Origin: Nocardia sp. XZ_19_385 | GTDB lineage: Bacteria > Actinomycetota > Actinomycetes > Mycobacteriales > Mycobacteriaceae | Length of the DNA: 64,000 nucleotides | Direction: 5' to 3' | Assembly: GCF_015355755.1 (NCBI RefSeq) | Contig: NZ_JACVEE010000001.1 | Location: forward strand, 2,604,001-2,668,000 | Shown: in pieces, positions 1 to 9,276 of the stretch | Layout: every line of letters starts with the position of its first letter | Position numbering within the stretch: the stretch's first letter is position 1 | Made by a program: the position numbers and the translations under genes | Notes under the pieces: generated by a model | Database searches by the model: none | What the model saw: the letters and a program-made list of their open reading frames with translations, nothing else | What the model was told of the DNA's origin: nothing

Positions 1-921
1 CCGCACGCTCAGCAGTTTGGCCGAAGCGGTGGCCAGGCGTTCGGCGCGGTCGCCGTCGAAGCGCAGACCCAGATCGGCGTAGATCTCCTGCGCCCACTTG
101 CCCCAACCGGGTCCGACGATCGAGCGCAGCGCCAGGTCCGCCAAACCCTCCGCCATCAGGCACTGCGGGGTGTTGACCAGGAACAGCGTCTGCTCGGCCT
201 GGCCGGCCCCCACCAGTCCCGCTTCCTTACGGCAGTGCTCGGTGTGATGACCCGGGTAGGACTCGTGCGCGATCAGGCTCGGCAGGTGCGCCATGTGCTG
301 TTTGAGGTCGGAGTTGATCGCCACGCGGGAGTGGTAATTGCCCAGGTAGTAATTGAATCCGGACCACGGCTTGTCGCCGACCACCTCGTAGGTGACGTGT
401 TCGTGGTCGGGCAGCGGGTAGCGCTCACGGACCAGTTCCCGCAGCGCGGAGGAGAACGCTTCGACGCAGACCTGCAACCGTTCCGGCGGAATCTCGTCGC
501 CGCGGCGATGTGCGGCGATCCGCTCGGCCAGCGGGCCGTCGCCGGGGAGCACCTCGCCCATCAGCCGGTGCGCCTCGCGGTAGTCCTCGGTGTCGCCGGG
601 TGCGATGTCGACGTCGAAGTAGTCGCGCACCTCCTCGACGAAACCGATGTCGTCACCGGCGAACTTGCGGCCGGAAGTTTCCAGTGCCCGCAGGTGCACG
701 TCCAGGAACTCGGTGCGCTCGGGCGCCAGGCCCGCGTCGGGCAGTTCGGCGCGCAGCACGGCCGCGCGGCGCGCCAGGTCGCGCGGTTCCGGTGCGGGGG
801 TGTTCTGAACGGCGCGGCGCAACTCCGGATCACCGGTGTAGGCGTCGACGAAACCTTCCTCGAGCCGATCGAAAGCCAGGCCGAGCCGCAGATATTCGGT
901 CACAAGGGGATGCGCTTCCAT
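1..921 (-). CDS. DUF885 family protein (M1-like metallohydrolase), C-terminus cut by window edge
   Basis: The reading frame starts at an ATG at 921 and runs open to base 1, so the C-terminus lies outside the window; 307 codons are visible. The segment AHESYPGHHTEH (about residues 220-232) is the zinc-binding HExxH-like signature typical of DUF885 proteins, a family distantly related to gluzincin peptidases. No signal peptide is visible, so the product is probably cytoplasmic. It is divergent from the pantothenate kinase gene. The substrate is unknown; the family assignment is firm, the activity is inferred. Confidence 0.8.
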   Translation of the reverse strand, partial: MEAHPLVTEYLRLGLAFDRLEEGFVDAYTGDPELRRAVQNTPAPEPRDLARRAAVLRAELPDAGLAPERTEFLDVHLRALETSGRKFAGDDIGFVEEVRDYFDVDIAPGDTEDYREAHRLMGEVLPGDGPLAERIAAHRRGDEIPPERLQVCVEAFSSALRELVRERYPLPDHEHVTYEVVGDKPWSGFNYYLGNYHSRVAINSDLKQHMAHLPSLIAHESYPGHHTEHCRKEAGLVGAGQAEQTLFLVNTPQCLMAEGLADLALRSIVGPGWGKWAQEIYADLGLRFDGDRAERLATASAKLLSVR

Positions 922-1108
922 GCCCGTCAACCCTAGTGCGTGTCAGCCGGAGCCACCTGCGGTTACCAGCCGGTAGCGGTACCCCCCGTTTCACACACTT
1001 GTGCGGCAGAGGACAATTCGTCCATGCGGCGACAGCTAGACCGAAACTCACAAAGCCCGCGCGGCAATGGTGAGTGTTCTTCGAGTGCCGGCGGGGTGGG
1101 TTAATACA

Positions 1109-2041
1109 GTGGCGAAGATGAGCGAGCCGAGCCCGTATGTGGAATTCGATCGGAAGCAGTGGCGAACACTGCGCAAATCGACTCCCCTGGTGCTCACCGA
1201 GGAAGAACTGATCGGCCTGCGGGGCCTGGGCGAGCAGATCGACCTCGAAGAGGTCGCGGAGGTCTACCTCCCGCTCGCTCGTCTCATCCACCTCCAGGTG
1301 GCCGCGCGTCAGCGGTTGTTCGCGGCGACCGCCACCTTCCTCGGGGAAAAGCACCCGGATCAGCAGGTGCCGTTCGTGATCGGCGTCGCGGGCAGTGTCG
1401 CCGTCGGTAAGTCGACCACCGCGCGTGTGCTGCAGGCGCTACTCGCCCGCTGGGACCACCATCCCCGCGTGGATCTCATCACCACCGACGGATTCCTGTA
1501 TCCCACAGCGGAATTGACCCGGCGCGGCATCATGCACCGCAAGGGTTTCCCGGAGAGCTACGACCGCCGCAAGCTGCTGCGCTTCGTCACCGAGGTGAAA
1601 TCCGGGGCCGCCGAGGTGTGCGCGCCGATGTACTCGCACATCTCCTATGACATCGTGCCTGGCAAGCAGCACTGTGTGCACCAGCCCGACATCCTCATCG
1701 TCGAGGGGCTCAACGTGCTGCAGACCGGTCCGCGCCTGATGGTGTCGGACCTGTTCGATTTCTCCATCTATGTCGACGCCCGCATCGAGGACATCGAGAA
1801 CTGGTACATCCAGCGGTTTCTCGCGCTCCGCGAAACCGGATTCGCCGACCCCAAGGCGCACTTCCACCACTACTCGAACTTCACCGACGAGCAGGCGACC
1901 GCCGCGGCGAAGGAGATCTGGAACTCCACCAACCGGCCCAACCTGGTGGAGAACATCCTGCCGACCCGCCCCCGCGCCACCCTCGTGCTCCGCAAGGACG
2001 CCGATCACACGATCAACCGGATCCGGCTGCGCAAGCTCTGA
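1109..2041 (+). CDS. coaA: Pantothenate kinase, type I (CoaA)
   Basis: Catalyses ATP-dependent phosphorylation of pantothenate, the first and usually rate-limiting step of coenzyme A synthesis, in the cytoplasm. The 310-residue product carries the P-loop [12 protein letters not shown] with Lys101 and the motif [11 protein letters not shown], and ends NRIRLRKL as in mycobacterial CoaA. The GTG at 1109 is chosen because the N-terminus ([13 protein letters not shown]) then matches the mycobacterial protein residue for residue in length; an in-frame start at 1067 would add 14 unsupported residues. A strong hairpin follows the stop. Length and motifs leave little doubt. Confidence 0.96.
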   Translation: MAKMSEPSPYVEFDRKQWRTLRKSTPLVLTEEELIGLRGLGEQIDLEEVAEVYLPLARLIHLQVAARQRLFAATATFLGEKHPDQQVPFVIGVAGSVAVGKSTTARVLQALLARWDHHPRVDLITTDGFLYPTAELTRRGIMHRKGFPESYDRRKLLRFVTEVKSGAAEVCAPMYSHISYDIVPGKQHCVHQPDILIVEGLNVLQTGPRLMVSDLFDFSIYVDARIEDIENWYIQRFLALRETGFADPKAHFHHYSNFTDEQATAAAKEIWNSTNRPNLVENILPTRPRATLVLRKDADHTINRIRLRKL

Positions 2042-2050
2042 GCCAACGCA

Positions 2051-2081
2051 AAAGCCCCGCACCCAGAGGGTGCGGGGCTTT
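2051..2081. terminator. Bidirectional terminator between coaA and the cold-shock gene
   Basis: A perfect 14-bp stem (AAAGCCCCGCACCC at 2051-2064 pairing with 2068-2081) closes on a 3-base loop, AGA. It lies between the convergent coaA and cold-shock genes. The flanking A and T runs would give a short U tract in either direction, so it can serve both genes. Confidence 0.9.
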
Positions 2082-2103
2082 GCTTACCAAGCTGAGTTTG
2101 AAA

Positions 2104-2307
2104 TCAGATGGCGCGGACATCCTGGGCCTGCGGGCCCTTCTGTCCTTGGCCGACCTCGAACTCCACGCGCTGACCCTCTTCAAGGGACTTGAATCCCGAG
2201 CCGGACACCGCCGAGTAATGAACGAAGACGTCAGGACCGCCACCGTCTTGCGCGATGAAGCCGAAGCCCTTTTCGCTGTTGAACCACTTCACACTGCCTT
2301 GAGCCAT
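2104..2307 (-). CDS. cspA: Cold-shock protein (CspA family)
   Basis: A 67-residue single-domain nucleic-acid chaperone of the CSD/OB-fold family. RNP1 (KGFGFI) and RNP2 (VFVHY) are both present, and the protein starts [10 protein letters not shown] as in actinobacterial Csp proteins. The ATG at 2307 is preferred because longer in-frame starts add residues not found in the family. It binds single-stranded RNA or DNA and prevents mRNA secondary structure. The 140-bp gap upstream could hold the long leader often seen on csp mRNAs. Which Csp paralogue it is cannot be told from sequence alone. Confidence 0.95.
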   Translation of the reverse strand: MAQGSVKWFNSEKGFGFIAQDGGGPDVFVHYSAVSGSGFKSLEEGQRVEFEVGQGQKGPQAQDVRAI

Positions 2308-2449
2308 TTTGGTATTCATTCTTTTCTGTAGAGAGCCGGGCAAATCACTTCGATGAGCCCGTACTCACCCACTAACCATGTCACGGATCGGCCCGGAAAG
2401 CTAACGATGTGAGCCAACGCTCCTTTTCATCCTACGATTCTCAGACAAC

Positions 2450-3013
2450 TCACAGCTTCCACGCCGCATCCAGCCGCGCCGCTACATCGATGTCGCGAGC
2501 CGCGGCGATGTGCGGTTTGCGGATCTCCTTGGCGATGTATTTGGCCACGAAGCGGCGGATCTCGTGGTCGACGCTGGCCAGGATGCGCAGCAGTTGGGCG
2601 CGCAGGGTGTCGGCTTCGACGTTGATGCGGACGTCGCTGGGGCGGGGTTCGGCGATGTCGATGATGATGCGCAGCGGATCGGCGGTGCGGGCCGTCAGGT
2701 GCAGGTGCAGGGTGCCGGCCACGTCGAAGGTGTGCCGGTCGACGGTGAGGTCGATGAGCATGTCGAGGGCGAGGGGGATCACCAGTTCGAAGGTGATCAG
2801 CTCGTCGAGGTAGCGGGTGAGGCGGGGTTCGCCGAGTTGGACGTTGGCCGTGACCTTGGCCAGGCGGGCGGGGCCGACCCCGATGGGGCCGAAATCGATG
2901 GCGGCGCCGGTCAATTGACTGAAGGCGGCCAGGATGCGCTGCTCCGAGACCGCGTATTCGAGGAAGCGGCGGCCGAAGTCCTCGTAACTGATGTAGGGCG
3001 CCGACTCGTCCAT
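2450..3013 (-). CDS. Conserved hypothetical protein, about 187 residues
   Basis: I do not recognise a named family. The product is soluble, mixed alpha/beta in appearance, with no signal peptide or membrane segment, and contains a central beta-rich stretch (TFDVAGTLHLHLTARTAD) followed by a helical C-terminus. ATG at 3013 is chosen; an in-frame GTG at 3034 would add seven residues. It is transcribed toward the cold-shock gene and lies downstream of the prenyl synthase on the same strand, 72 bases away, so the two may be co-transcribed. Codon use is typical of neighbouring genes, which supports it being real. Confidence 0.75.
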   Translation of the reverse strand: MDESAPYISYEDFGRRFLEYAVSEQRILAAFSQLTGAAIDFGPIGVGPARLAKVTANVQLGEPRLTRYLDELITFELVIPLALDMLIDLTVDRHTFDVAGTLHLHLTARTADPLRIIIDIAEPRPSDVRINVEADTLRAQLLRILASVDHEIRRFVAKYIAKEIRKPHIAAARDIDVAARLDAAWKL

Positions 3014-3085
3014 AGATCGGAAGTTACGCGACACCGGGAGCCCGGCACGGGAAAACGGGGGAAAACCCAGGACTCGGGGTACCGG

Positions 3086-3865
3086 CTAAACGCCGAAGCG
3101 GCGGTGCCGGGCCGCGAAGTCCCGCAGCGCGCGCAGGAAGTCGACGCGGCGGAACTCCGGCCAGTACGCCTCGGTGAACCAGATCTCGGAGTACGCGCTC
3201 TGCCAGAGCAGGAAGCCGGACAGGCGCTGCTCGCCGGAGGTGCGGATGACCAGATCCGGATCGGGCTGACCGGAGGTGTAGAGGTGCTGGCCGATGGCGT
3301 TGACGGTGATCGACTGGACCAGATCCTCGCCGTGCTCGCCCGCCGCGATCTCCTGGCGCACCAGTTTCCGTACCGCGTCGGTGATTTCCTGGCGGCCGCC
3401 GTAGCCCACGGCCACATTGACGTGCACGCCGTCGCGCCCGTCGGTGCGTTCGGCGGCGGTGCGCAGGCGCTTGGCGATCAGCTCCGGGAACCCGTCGAGG
3501 CTGCCGACGATCCGCACGCTCCAATTCTGTTCCGGCGCCGACAATTCCTCGACGACGTCGGTGATGACCTCGAAGAGGGTTTCCAGTTCTTCGGGATCGC
3601 GCTGCAGATTCTCGGTGGAGAGCAGGTAGACGGTGACCATCTCGACGCCGGCCTCGGCGCACCAGCCGACCAGCTCGGCGATCTTGAGCGCGCCGACCCG
3701 GTGGCCGTGACTCACGTCGGTGAAACCGTTCTCCCGAGCCCAGCGACGATTACCGTCGCACATGACGGCGACGTGTCTGGGATGTTGTTTGCCGGCCAGC
3801 TGCTTGGACAGCCTGGCCTCGTAGATGCGGTAGGGCAGGCCACGCACCCGACTCGGAAACTCCAC
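3086..3865 (-). CDS. Short-chain Z-isoprenyl diphosphate synthase ((2Z,6E)-farnesyl-PP synthase, UppS family)
   Basis: Undecaprenyl-PP-synthase-type cis-prenyltransferase of 259 residues. The diphosphate-binding motif VMCDGNRRWAREN carries the catalytic Asp37, and the C-terminal PDLVIRTSGEQRLSGFLLWQ and SEIWFTE motifs are intact. The CDGN variant and overall sequence match the M. tuberculosis Rv1086 type, which makes the short-chain ω,E,Z-farnesyl diphosphate that starts decaprenyl phosphate synthesis for cell-wall arabinogalactan. The GTG at 3865 gives VEFPSRV, aligning with the MEIIPPRL start of that enzyme. Product chain length is inferred from this similarity. Confidence 0.93.
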   Translation of the reverse strand: MEFPSRVRGLPYRIYEARLSKQLAGKQHPRHVAVMCDGNRRWARENGFTDVSHGHRVGALKIAELVGWCAEAGVEMVTVYLLSTENLQRDPEELETLFEVITDVVEELSAPEQNWSVRIVGSLDGFPELIAKRLRTAAERTDGRDGVHVNVAVGYGGRQEITDAVRKLVRQEIAAGEHGEDLVQSITVNAIGQHLYTSGQPDPDLVIRTSGEQRLSGFLLWQSAYSEIWFTEAYWPEFRRVDFLRALRDFAARHRRFGV

Positions 3866-3931
3866 GGCGTCCAACCCTACGCCCCACCGGCCGGATCTCG
3901 GCAACGACGGCGTGCACTGGCACCACAGGCA

Positions 3932-3951
3932 AACCTACGGTACCGTAGGTT
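3932..3951. promoter_or_regulatory. Perfect 20-bp palindrome, candidate operator
   Basis: AACCTACGGTACCGTAGGTT is an exact palindrome lying between the divergent prenyl synthase and hemolysin III genes, 27 bases before the latter's start. Its symmetry and promoter position suggest a dimeric repressor site, for example TetR type. No regulator gene is adjacent, so the cognate protein is unknown. Confidence 0.6.
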
Positions 3952-3978
3952 ACTCACCAGTCAACTAGGAGATTGCTC

Positions 3979-4677
3979 GTGTCCGAATCAGGCAATGCCA
4001 CCGAACTTGCGCAGTCCGGAGAAACCCTGGTCGACGCACTGGTCAAACCGCGCATGCGGGGCTGGATCCACACCTGGGCCGTCGGCGTCGCCGCCGTGGC
4101 ATGCATCGTGCTGATCGCCAAGGCCGCGACCGTCTCGGCGACTGCGGGCTGGTCCACGCTGGTCTACGGGCTCACCGTCTGTCTGCTGTTCGGTGTCAGC
4201 GCCGTCTATCACCGGGTGACCTGGCCGACCGTGCAGAAGCGCATCCAAATGAAGCGCGCGGATCATTCGATGATCTTCCTGTTCATCGCGGGCAGCTACA
4301 CGCCGTTCGCGCTGCTCGGGCTGCCGGGCCGGACCGGCAAGATCCTGCTCGCGGTGGTGTGGGCGGGCGCCTTGGCCGGCGTCGCGTTGAAACTGCTGTG
4401 GCCGACCGCGCCGCGCTGGGTCGGGGTGCCGCTGTATCTGCTGCTCGGGTGGGCCATCGTGCCGGTCGCCGGGCAACTACACACCCAGATCGGTATCGCG
4501 CCGCTGATCCTGCTGCTGATCGGCGGAGTGATCTACAGCGGCGGTGCGATCCTCTACGCCACCAAGTGGCCGAACCCGTGGCCGGCCGTGTTCGGGCATC
4601 ACGAGTTCTTCCACGCCGCCACGGTGCTGGCGGCCCTGACCCACTACATCGCGATCTGGATGGTCGTTCTGCGCTGA
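3979..4677 (+). CDS. Hemolysin III / TrhA (YqfA) family membrane protein
   Basis: A 232-residue integral membrane protein with about seven hydrophobic helices. Family motifs are SAVYHRVTW and DHSMIFLFIAGSYTP in the middle and FGHHEFFHAATVLAALTHY at the C-terminus; the conserved Ser/His/Asp pattern is that of the PAQR/hemolysin III superfamily, thought to be metal-dependent hydrolases or membrane-lipid regulators. GTG at 3979 is chosen because AGGAG lies seven bases upstream. It corresponds in position to Rv1085c of M. tuberculosis. A perfect palindrome just upstream suggests repression by an unidentified regulator. Confidence 0.9.
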   Translation: MSESGNATELAQSGETLVDALVKPRMRGWIHTWAVGVAAVACIVLIAKAATVSATAGWSTLVYGLTVCLLFGVSAVYHRVTWPTVQKRIQMKRADHSMIFLFIAGSYTPFALLGLPGRTGKILLAVVWAGALAGVALKLLWPTAPRWVGVPLYLLLGWAIVPVAGQLHTQIGIAPLILLLIGGVIYSGGAILYATKWPNPWPAVFGHHEFFHAATVLAALTHYIAIWMVVLR

Positions 4678-4758
4678 AAGTTCGGTGTCCGCGCACCCGC
4701 TACCGGCCCGGCGCAATAAAGTCGGCTGCGGAACTCCGACGACCGGACGGCGCAGGCA

Positions 4759-6480
4759 ATGGCAGAGCAGGACACGGACAACGCGACCACCGGTACAGGT
4801 GATCGCGAGGATGCCGTGCACCTCGCTCCCCCGATGAACCGCGTGCGCCGCGTGATCGCCTGGCTGGTCCTGTGGGCGCTGCGGGCGCGCTGGGGTTTGG
4901 CCGCGGTGGTGATCACCGCCAATCTCAGCGGTTTCGCGGTCATCGTCACCGAACTCTGGCTGAGCAACTTCTTCGACAAGCTCGGCGAGAACTGGATGCG
5001 GATCCTGGGTTTGGTGGCGATCTACCCGACGATCGGCTTCCTGGTCGGCGTCGCGCTGGCCATCCGGGATCGCAGCGTCTACTTCGGCTGGTTCGACCAG
5101 GCGCGCAAACCGACGCCCGAGGAAGCGCGGCGGCTGCTGCGGCTGCCGTACGCCATCACACTGCGGGCGCTGGCGATCTGGATCCCCGGCGTGATCGTTG
5201 CCTCCGTGGTGTTCACCCATGTCACCGCGCACGACGACCGGGGCGTCACCGCGGCGCTGTTCACGATCGGCGCGCTGGAATCCGCGGGCATCACCTTCCT
5301 CATCGTGGATCGCTTGATCCGGCCCACCATTCCGGTGCTCGCGCGCGTCCTCGGTGCGACCATGCACTGGAGTTCTTCGGTGCTGGTCCGCTTGGTGCTC
5401 AGCTGGGCGGTGGCGGGGGCGCTGCCGATGATGATGCTCATCGTGGTGCTCGCCGACCCGGCCTCCGCGGCGCAGGATCGGATTCGCACCGCGATCTATT
5501 TGTCCGCCGTCGGACTCGCGGTCGGCGCGCTCGCGACGGCGCTGCTCGCGCTGGCGGTCGCCTCCCCCATCCGCATGCTCCGGCAGGCGCTGGATCGGAT
5601 CACCCAGGGCGAGTTGAACGTCCGGGTGCCGATCGGCAGCACCAGTGAGATCGGGCGGCTGGAGCATTCGGTCAACGAGCTGGCCGCGAATCTGCGGGAA
5701 CGCCAGCGGATGCGGGACCTGTTCGGGCGGCACGTCGGCACCGAGGTGGCCGAGCGGGCGCTGGCCGAGCAGGACGTGGACCTCAAGGGCGACGTGCGGG
5801 AGGTGTCGGCCCTGTTCGTCGATGTGACCGGTTCGGTCGCGCTGTCCACCGGGCTGTCGCCGCACGAGTTCGTCGCGAAGCTGAACCGCCTGCTCACCAT
5901 CGTCGTCACTGCGACCGAGCAGAACAACGGACTGGTCAACAAGTTCGAGGGTGATGCGGCGCTGTGCATCTTCGGTGCGCCGATCACGCTGGACGACAAC
6001 GCGACGCCGGCGCTGCGGGCAGCCCGGCGGATCCGGGACGAGGTGCTCGCCAGCGGTGAACTCGATATCGGGATCGGGGTCGCGCGCGGGCAGGTGTTCG
6101 CCGGTGACGTCGGCTCCGACACGCGGCTGGAGTACACGGTGATCGGCGACGCGGTGAACGAGGCGGCCAGGTTGACCACCGAGGCCAAAGAGGTGCCGCG
6201 GCGGATCTTGGTGAGCAGCGCGGTAATCGATGCCGCCGCACCCAATGAACAAGCGAAATGGCATCTCTACCAGAGGATTCAGCTGCGCGGGATGCGGGAG
6301 CCGACCTCCTGCTGGAGCGATGTCGACTACTCGGGGCACATCATCGAAGACGGCGAGCCCGACTCGGTCCCGTTGACGCCGCCCGGCACCACCGACCCGG
6401 CCACCGCGCGCGGGCCGGTCACCGAGATCCGCGCGCTCGTCACCGAAACCGACTCGGCCCCGGCCGGAGATCGCCCGTAG
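4759..6480 (+). CDS. Membrane-bound class III adenylate/guanylate cyclase with HAMP domain
   Basis: Makes cyclic nucleotide, probably cAMP, from ATP. The 573-residue protein has an N-terminal membrane domain with about six hydrophobic helices (residues 30-280), a HAMP linker (about 275-330) and a class III catalytic domain (about 345-510). The two metal-binding aspartates are Asp355 (FVDVTG) and Asp399 (NKFEGDAAL); Lys395 is the adenine-selecting position, and Asn467/Arg471 in GDAVNEAAR are the transition-state residues, so the active site looks complete. Architecture matches the mycobacterial Rv1318c-Rv1320c group. The tail after residue 540 is Pro/Thr-rich and probably disordered. Confidence 0.93.
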   Translation: MAEQDTDNATTGTGDREDAVHLAPPMNRVRRVIAWLVLWALRARWGLAAVVITANLSGFAVIVTELWLSNFFDKLGENWMRILGLVAIYPTIGFLVGVALAIRDRSVYFGWFDQARKPTPEEARRLLRLPYAITLRALAIWIPGVIVASVVFTHVTAHDDRGVTAALFTIGALESAGITFLIVDRLIRPTIPVLARVLGATMHWSSSVLVRLVLSWAVAGALPMMMLIVVLADPASAAQDRIRTAIYLSAVGLAVGALATALLALAVASPIRMLRQALDRITQGELNVRVPIGSTSEIGRLEHSVNELAANLRERQRMRDLFGRHVGTEVAERALAEQDVDLKGDVREVSALFVDVTGSVALSTGLSPHEFVAKLNRLLTIVVTATEQNNGLVNKFEGDAALCIFGAPITLDDNATPALRAARRIRDEVLASGELDIGIGVARGQVFAGDVGSDTRLEYTVIGDAVNEAARLTTEAKEVPRRILVSSAVIDAAAPNEQAKWHLYQRIQLRGMREPTSCWSDVDYSGHIIEDGEPDSVPLTPPGTTDPATARGPVTEIRALVTETDSAPAGDRP

Positions 6481-6523
6481 ACCGAGTGGCGCGCCGACTT
6501 CGCGCTCGTTGCTGCGCTGAGCC

Positions 6524-8569
6524 CTAGCGATCGAGCACGCGGCGGAGGTCGTCCGGGGTGGTGACCGGAAGCTCGCACACCGTGCCGCGGCAGACGTACG
6601 CCGCGGCCTGCCCGCCGCTGGTGGGGCGGTCGGCCAGCAAGGGGACCGCGTCGGGGGCGGCGGCGATGATGACCGTGCCGCCGGGGGACGACCGGTGCGC
6701 GGTTTCGAGCAATTCCCTTGCCGCGTCCGGGTTCTCGGCGGATCTGGCGATGGCGACCTGGAGCGGTCCGCGCAGGGCGGCTTCGGCGACGGTCAGCCAT
6801 TGCCCTGCCGAGCGTGGGGCGCGCGCCAGCACGACCGCGGCGCGTTCGAGGGTGCGGTCGGCCAGTTCCCGGTACTGGACGGCCTTGTCGGGTGCGCTGA
6901 GGGCGGCAGCGGTGAGCAGTGCTTCGGCGAGAGCGGACGCGCCCGCCGGGGTGGCGCCGTCGATCGGGTCACGTGGACGCGTGACGAGGACTTCCGCGTC
7001 ATCGGCGGTGTCGAACCAGCTGCCCGCCGTGTCCGGATCAGCGAAGTGCGCAATTGCCTTGTCCAGCAATGCTTGTCCGTGATCGAGCCATTCGAGCTCC
7101 GCGGTGGCCTGATGCAGCGCCAGGAGGCCGGTGACGAGCCAGGCGTAGTCCTCCAGCACACCGGGCGAAGCACCCACGACGCCACCCAGCGACGCGCGTC
7201 GCACCCGGCCGTCGACCACGTGCTCGGCCAGCAGGAACCGCGCGCACCGCACCGCCGCCGCGATCCAATCCTGTTGCTGGAGCACCGAACCCGCCTCTAC
7301 CAGCGCGGTGATCGTCATACCGTTCCAGGCGGTGACCACCTTGTCGTCCCGAGCCGGCTGCGGACGCCGGTCACGGGCTTTCACCAAGGCGGCCCGGATG
7401 CCGTCGAAACGCGCTTGATCGTCAGGATCGGTATAGCGAGTCAGCACCGACGTGCCCTGCTCGAAGTTGCCCGCTGTAGTCACCCCGAGAAGCTCTGCGA
7501 CCCAGGCGCCGTCGATAGCCCCGAGCTCACCGGCCAGCTCCGCTGGCGTCCACACATAGGTCGCGCCCTCCACTCCTGGACCACCGGGTTCGAGATGGGT
7601 GTCGGCATCCAGCGCGGAGGCAAACCCGCCCTGCTCGGTACCGAGGTCGTCGAGCAGGAACTGCACGATCTCGCGAGTGATCCGCTCCGCCAAGGCATTC
7701 GGCTCGGTCCGCGAGGCGCAGCGAGCCACATGCGTATAGGCGCGCAGCAATTGCGCGTTGTCGTAAAGCATCTTCTCGAAATGCGGCACCAACCAGGCAG
7801 CGTCGACAGAATACCGCGCGAACCCACCCCGCAACTGGTCGTAGATGCCGCCCCGCGCCATCGCCTCGGCAGCCCGCGTCACCGCTCCCCACACCTCCGG
7901 ATTCGCGGTGCGCTCCCAACTTCGCAGCAACCCGATCAGCAGCGCCGACGGCGGAAACTTCGGCGCCCCACCGAAACCGCCGTGCTCAGGGTCCTCATCG
8001 CGCAGGACCGCGGCGGCAGCATGATCGAGCAACTCGGCGGTCAGCGCGAGATCCGCATCCGGCAGCCCCGCGGCTTGCGCCCGCAACGCCTCGGTCACCT
8101 GCCCGGAAGCCTTGTCCACCTCATCCCGCCGGTTCTGCCAGGTATCGGCCACCGCGGTCAGCAACTGCGTGAACGACGGCATCCCACCCCGCGCCACCTT
8201 CGGGTAATAGGTCCCGCAATAGAACGGCTCCCCCGCAGGCGTCAGAAAACACGTCATCGGCCACCCACCCTGCCCGGTCATCGCGACGGTGGCATTCATG
8301 TACACCGCATCCAGATCGGGCCGCTCCTCCCGATCCACCTTGATGCACACGAAGTTCTCGTTCATCACCGCGGCCGTCGCCGCGTCCTCGAACGACTCGT
8401 GCGCCATCACATGACACCAGTGGCAAGACGCGTATCCGATGGACAGCAGTATCGGCACGTCCCGTTCCGCCGCTTCCGCCAGAGCTACAGCATCCCACTC
8501 CCGCCAATCGACGGGGTTGTCAGCGTGTTGACGCAGGTAAGGCGATGTCGCGCTGGCCAATTGGTTCAT
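6524..8569 (-). CDS. DUF255 thioredoxin-fold protein (YyaL / SPATA20 family)
   Basis: A 681-residue protein with an N-terminal thioredoxin-like DUF255 domain (residues 1-165; redox motif CHWC, Cys49 and Cys52, then HVMAHESFED) and a C-terminal (alpha/alpha)6 barrel of the glycosidase/epimerase type. ATG at 8569 gives the family's standard start ([20 protein letters not shown]). The biochemical role is unsettled in all organisms. It corresponds to Rv1084 of M. tuberculosis and marks the left end of conserved gene order. A 52-codon duplicate of its 5' end lies about 1.2 kb away at 9658-9816. Confidence 0.92.
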   Translation of the reverse strand: MNQLASATSPYLRQHADNPVDWREWDAVALAEAAERDVPILLSIGYASCHWCHVMAHESFEDAATAAVMNENFVCIKVDREERPDLDAVYMNATVAMTGQGGWPMTCFLTPAGEPFYCGTYYPKVARGGMPSFTQLLTAVADTWQNRRDEVDKASGQVTEALRAQAAGLPDADLALTAELLDHAAAAVLRDEDPEHGGFGGAPKFPPSALLIGLLRSWERTANPEVWGAVTRAAEAMARGGIYDQLRGGFARYSVDAAWLVPHFEKMLYDNAQLLRAYTHVARCASRTEPNALAERITREIVQFLLDDLGTEQGGFASALDADTHLEPGGPGVEGATYVWTPAELAGELGAIDGAWVAELLGVTTAGNFEQGTSVLTRYTDPDDQARFDGIRAALVKARDRRPQPARDDKVVTAWNGMTITALVEAGSVLQQQDWIAAAVRCARFLLAEHVVDGRVRRASLGGVVGASPGVLEDYAWLVTGLLALHQATAELEWLDHGQALLDKAIAHFADPDTAGSWFDTADDAEVLVTRPRDPIDGATPAGASALAEALLTAAALSAPDKAVQYRELADRTLERAAVVLARAPRSAGQWLTVAEAALRGPLQVAIARSAENPDAARELLETAHRSSPGGTVIIAAAPDAVPLLADRPTSGGQAAAYVCRGTVCELPVTTPDDLRRVLDR

Positions 8570-8724
8570 GAAGTCAGCCTTCCACACCTGGCACGCACCT
8601 GAAACGCTCCCCACCACCCGGAGCGCCGATGTCCGTTCGAGCCATTCGTCGAGTCTCGCAGTTCGCAGACCTTTGACGCCGTCACGGACATCGGCGGGTC
8701 GTTCCGTACCGCCTCCCGCCGTTT

Positions 8725-9189
8725 CTAGAAGCCGAAGCTGCCGGTGCCGGGCTTGCCGGTGGTGGGGACGAGGACCGCGACGAAACCGCTGAACTGCACC
8801 TCCGCCTTGTCCACACAACCTCCCCGCACATTGATTGTCGATCCCGGCTCGAGGCCTTCCAGCTTCACCGTGACCATCTGGCCGACGCCGGCCAGCGTGT
8901 CATTCCGCGCAGGCTCTTCATATCCGTCCAGCGGTTTGCTGTCGCCGAAGAAGACTCGTTGACCCCCGATGGACGCCTCCGCCCAGCAGGTTCCGCGATC
9001 GTTGGAATTACGCAGTGTGGCGCTCACTGTGCCCACACCGGTGCCGTTGAAGCTCACTTCGGGGCCGTTGAACGGTGTGTCCGCACTCGCGGGTGCGGCG
9101 GCGAAGGGGGCAAGCGCTATGGCCGCCGCCGAGGTGAGAAACCCGATTCGAGAAATTCGTCTGTTGATCACATCAACCGACGATTCCAC
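8725..9189 (-). CDS. Secreted hypothetical protein, 154 residues
   Basis: The N-terminus has a basic stretch (INRRISRIGF), a hydrophobic core (TSAAAIALAPFAAA) and an Ala-x-Ala cleavage site (PASADTPF), a clear Sec signal peptide. The mature part of about 115 residues is beta-rich with two cysteines (TCWAEA, GGCVDK) that could form one disulfide. GTG at 9189 is chosen because GGAGAG lies six bases upstream. No family is recognised; it resembles other small exported actinobacterial proteins of unknown role. It sits at the start of the accessory region. Confidence 0.72.
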   Translation of the reverse strand: MESSVDVINRRISRIGFLTSAAAIALAPFAAAPASADTPFNGPEVSFNGTGVGTVSATLRNSNDRGTCWAEASIGGQRVFFGDSKPLDGYEEPARNDTLAGVGQMVTVKLEGLEPGSTINVRGGCVDKAEVQFSGFVAVLVPTTGKPGTGSFGF

Positions 9190-9276
9190 GGAATACTCTC
9201 CAGCGCAAAGTATGTCAGCCCAGGCGCTGGGCACACAAAGGGCGTGGCACGAGCGGCCGTCGCCTCGCCGACCGGA

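Noticed and set aside
2510..4114. Plus-strand 534-residue frame opposite the hypothetical and prenyl synthase genes
   Set aside because: Shadow of two minus-strand genes; Gly/Asp/Val-rich without any motif.
4477..6339. Long minus-strand frame of about 620 residues opposite the cyclase gene
   Set aside because: Composition is Arg/Gly/His/Asp-rich with no domain, and it lies exactly antisense to a well-supported class III cyclase; a typical high-GC shadow.
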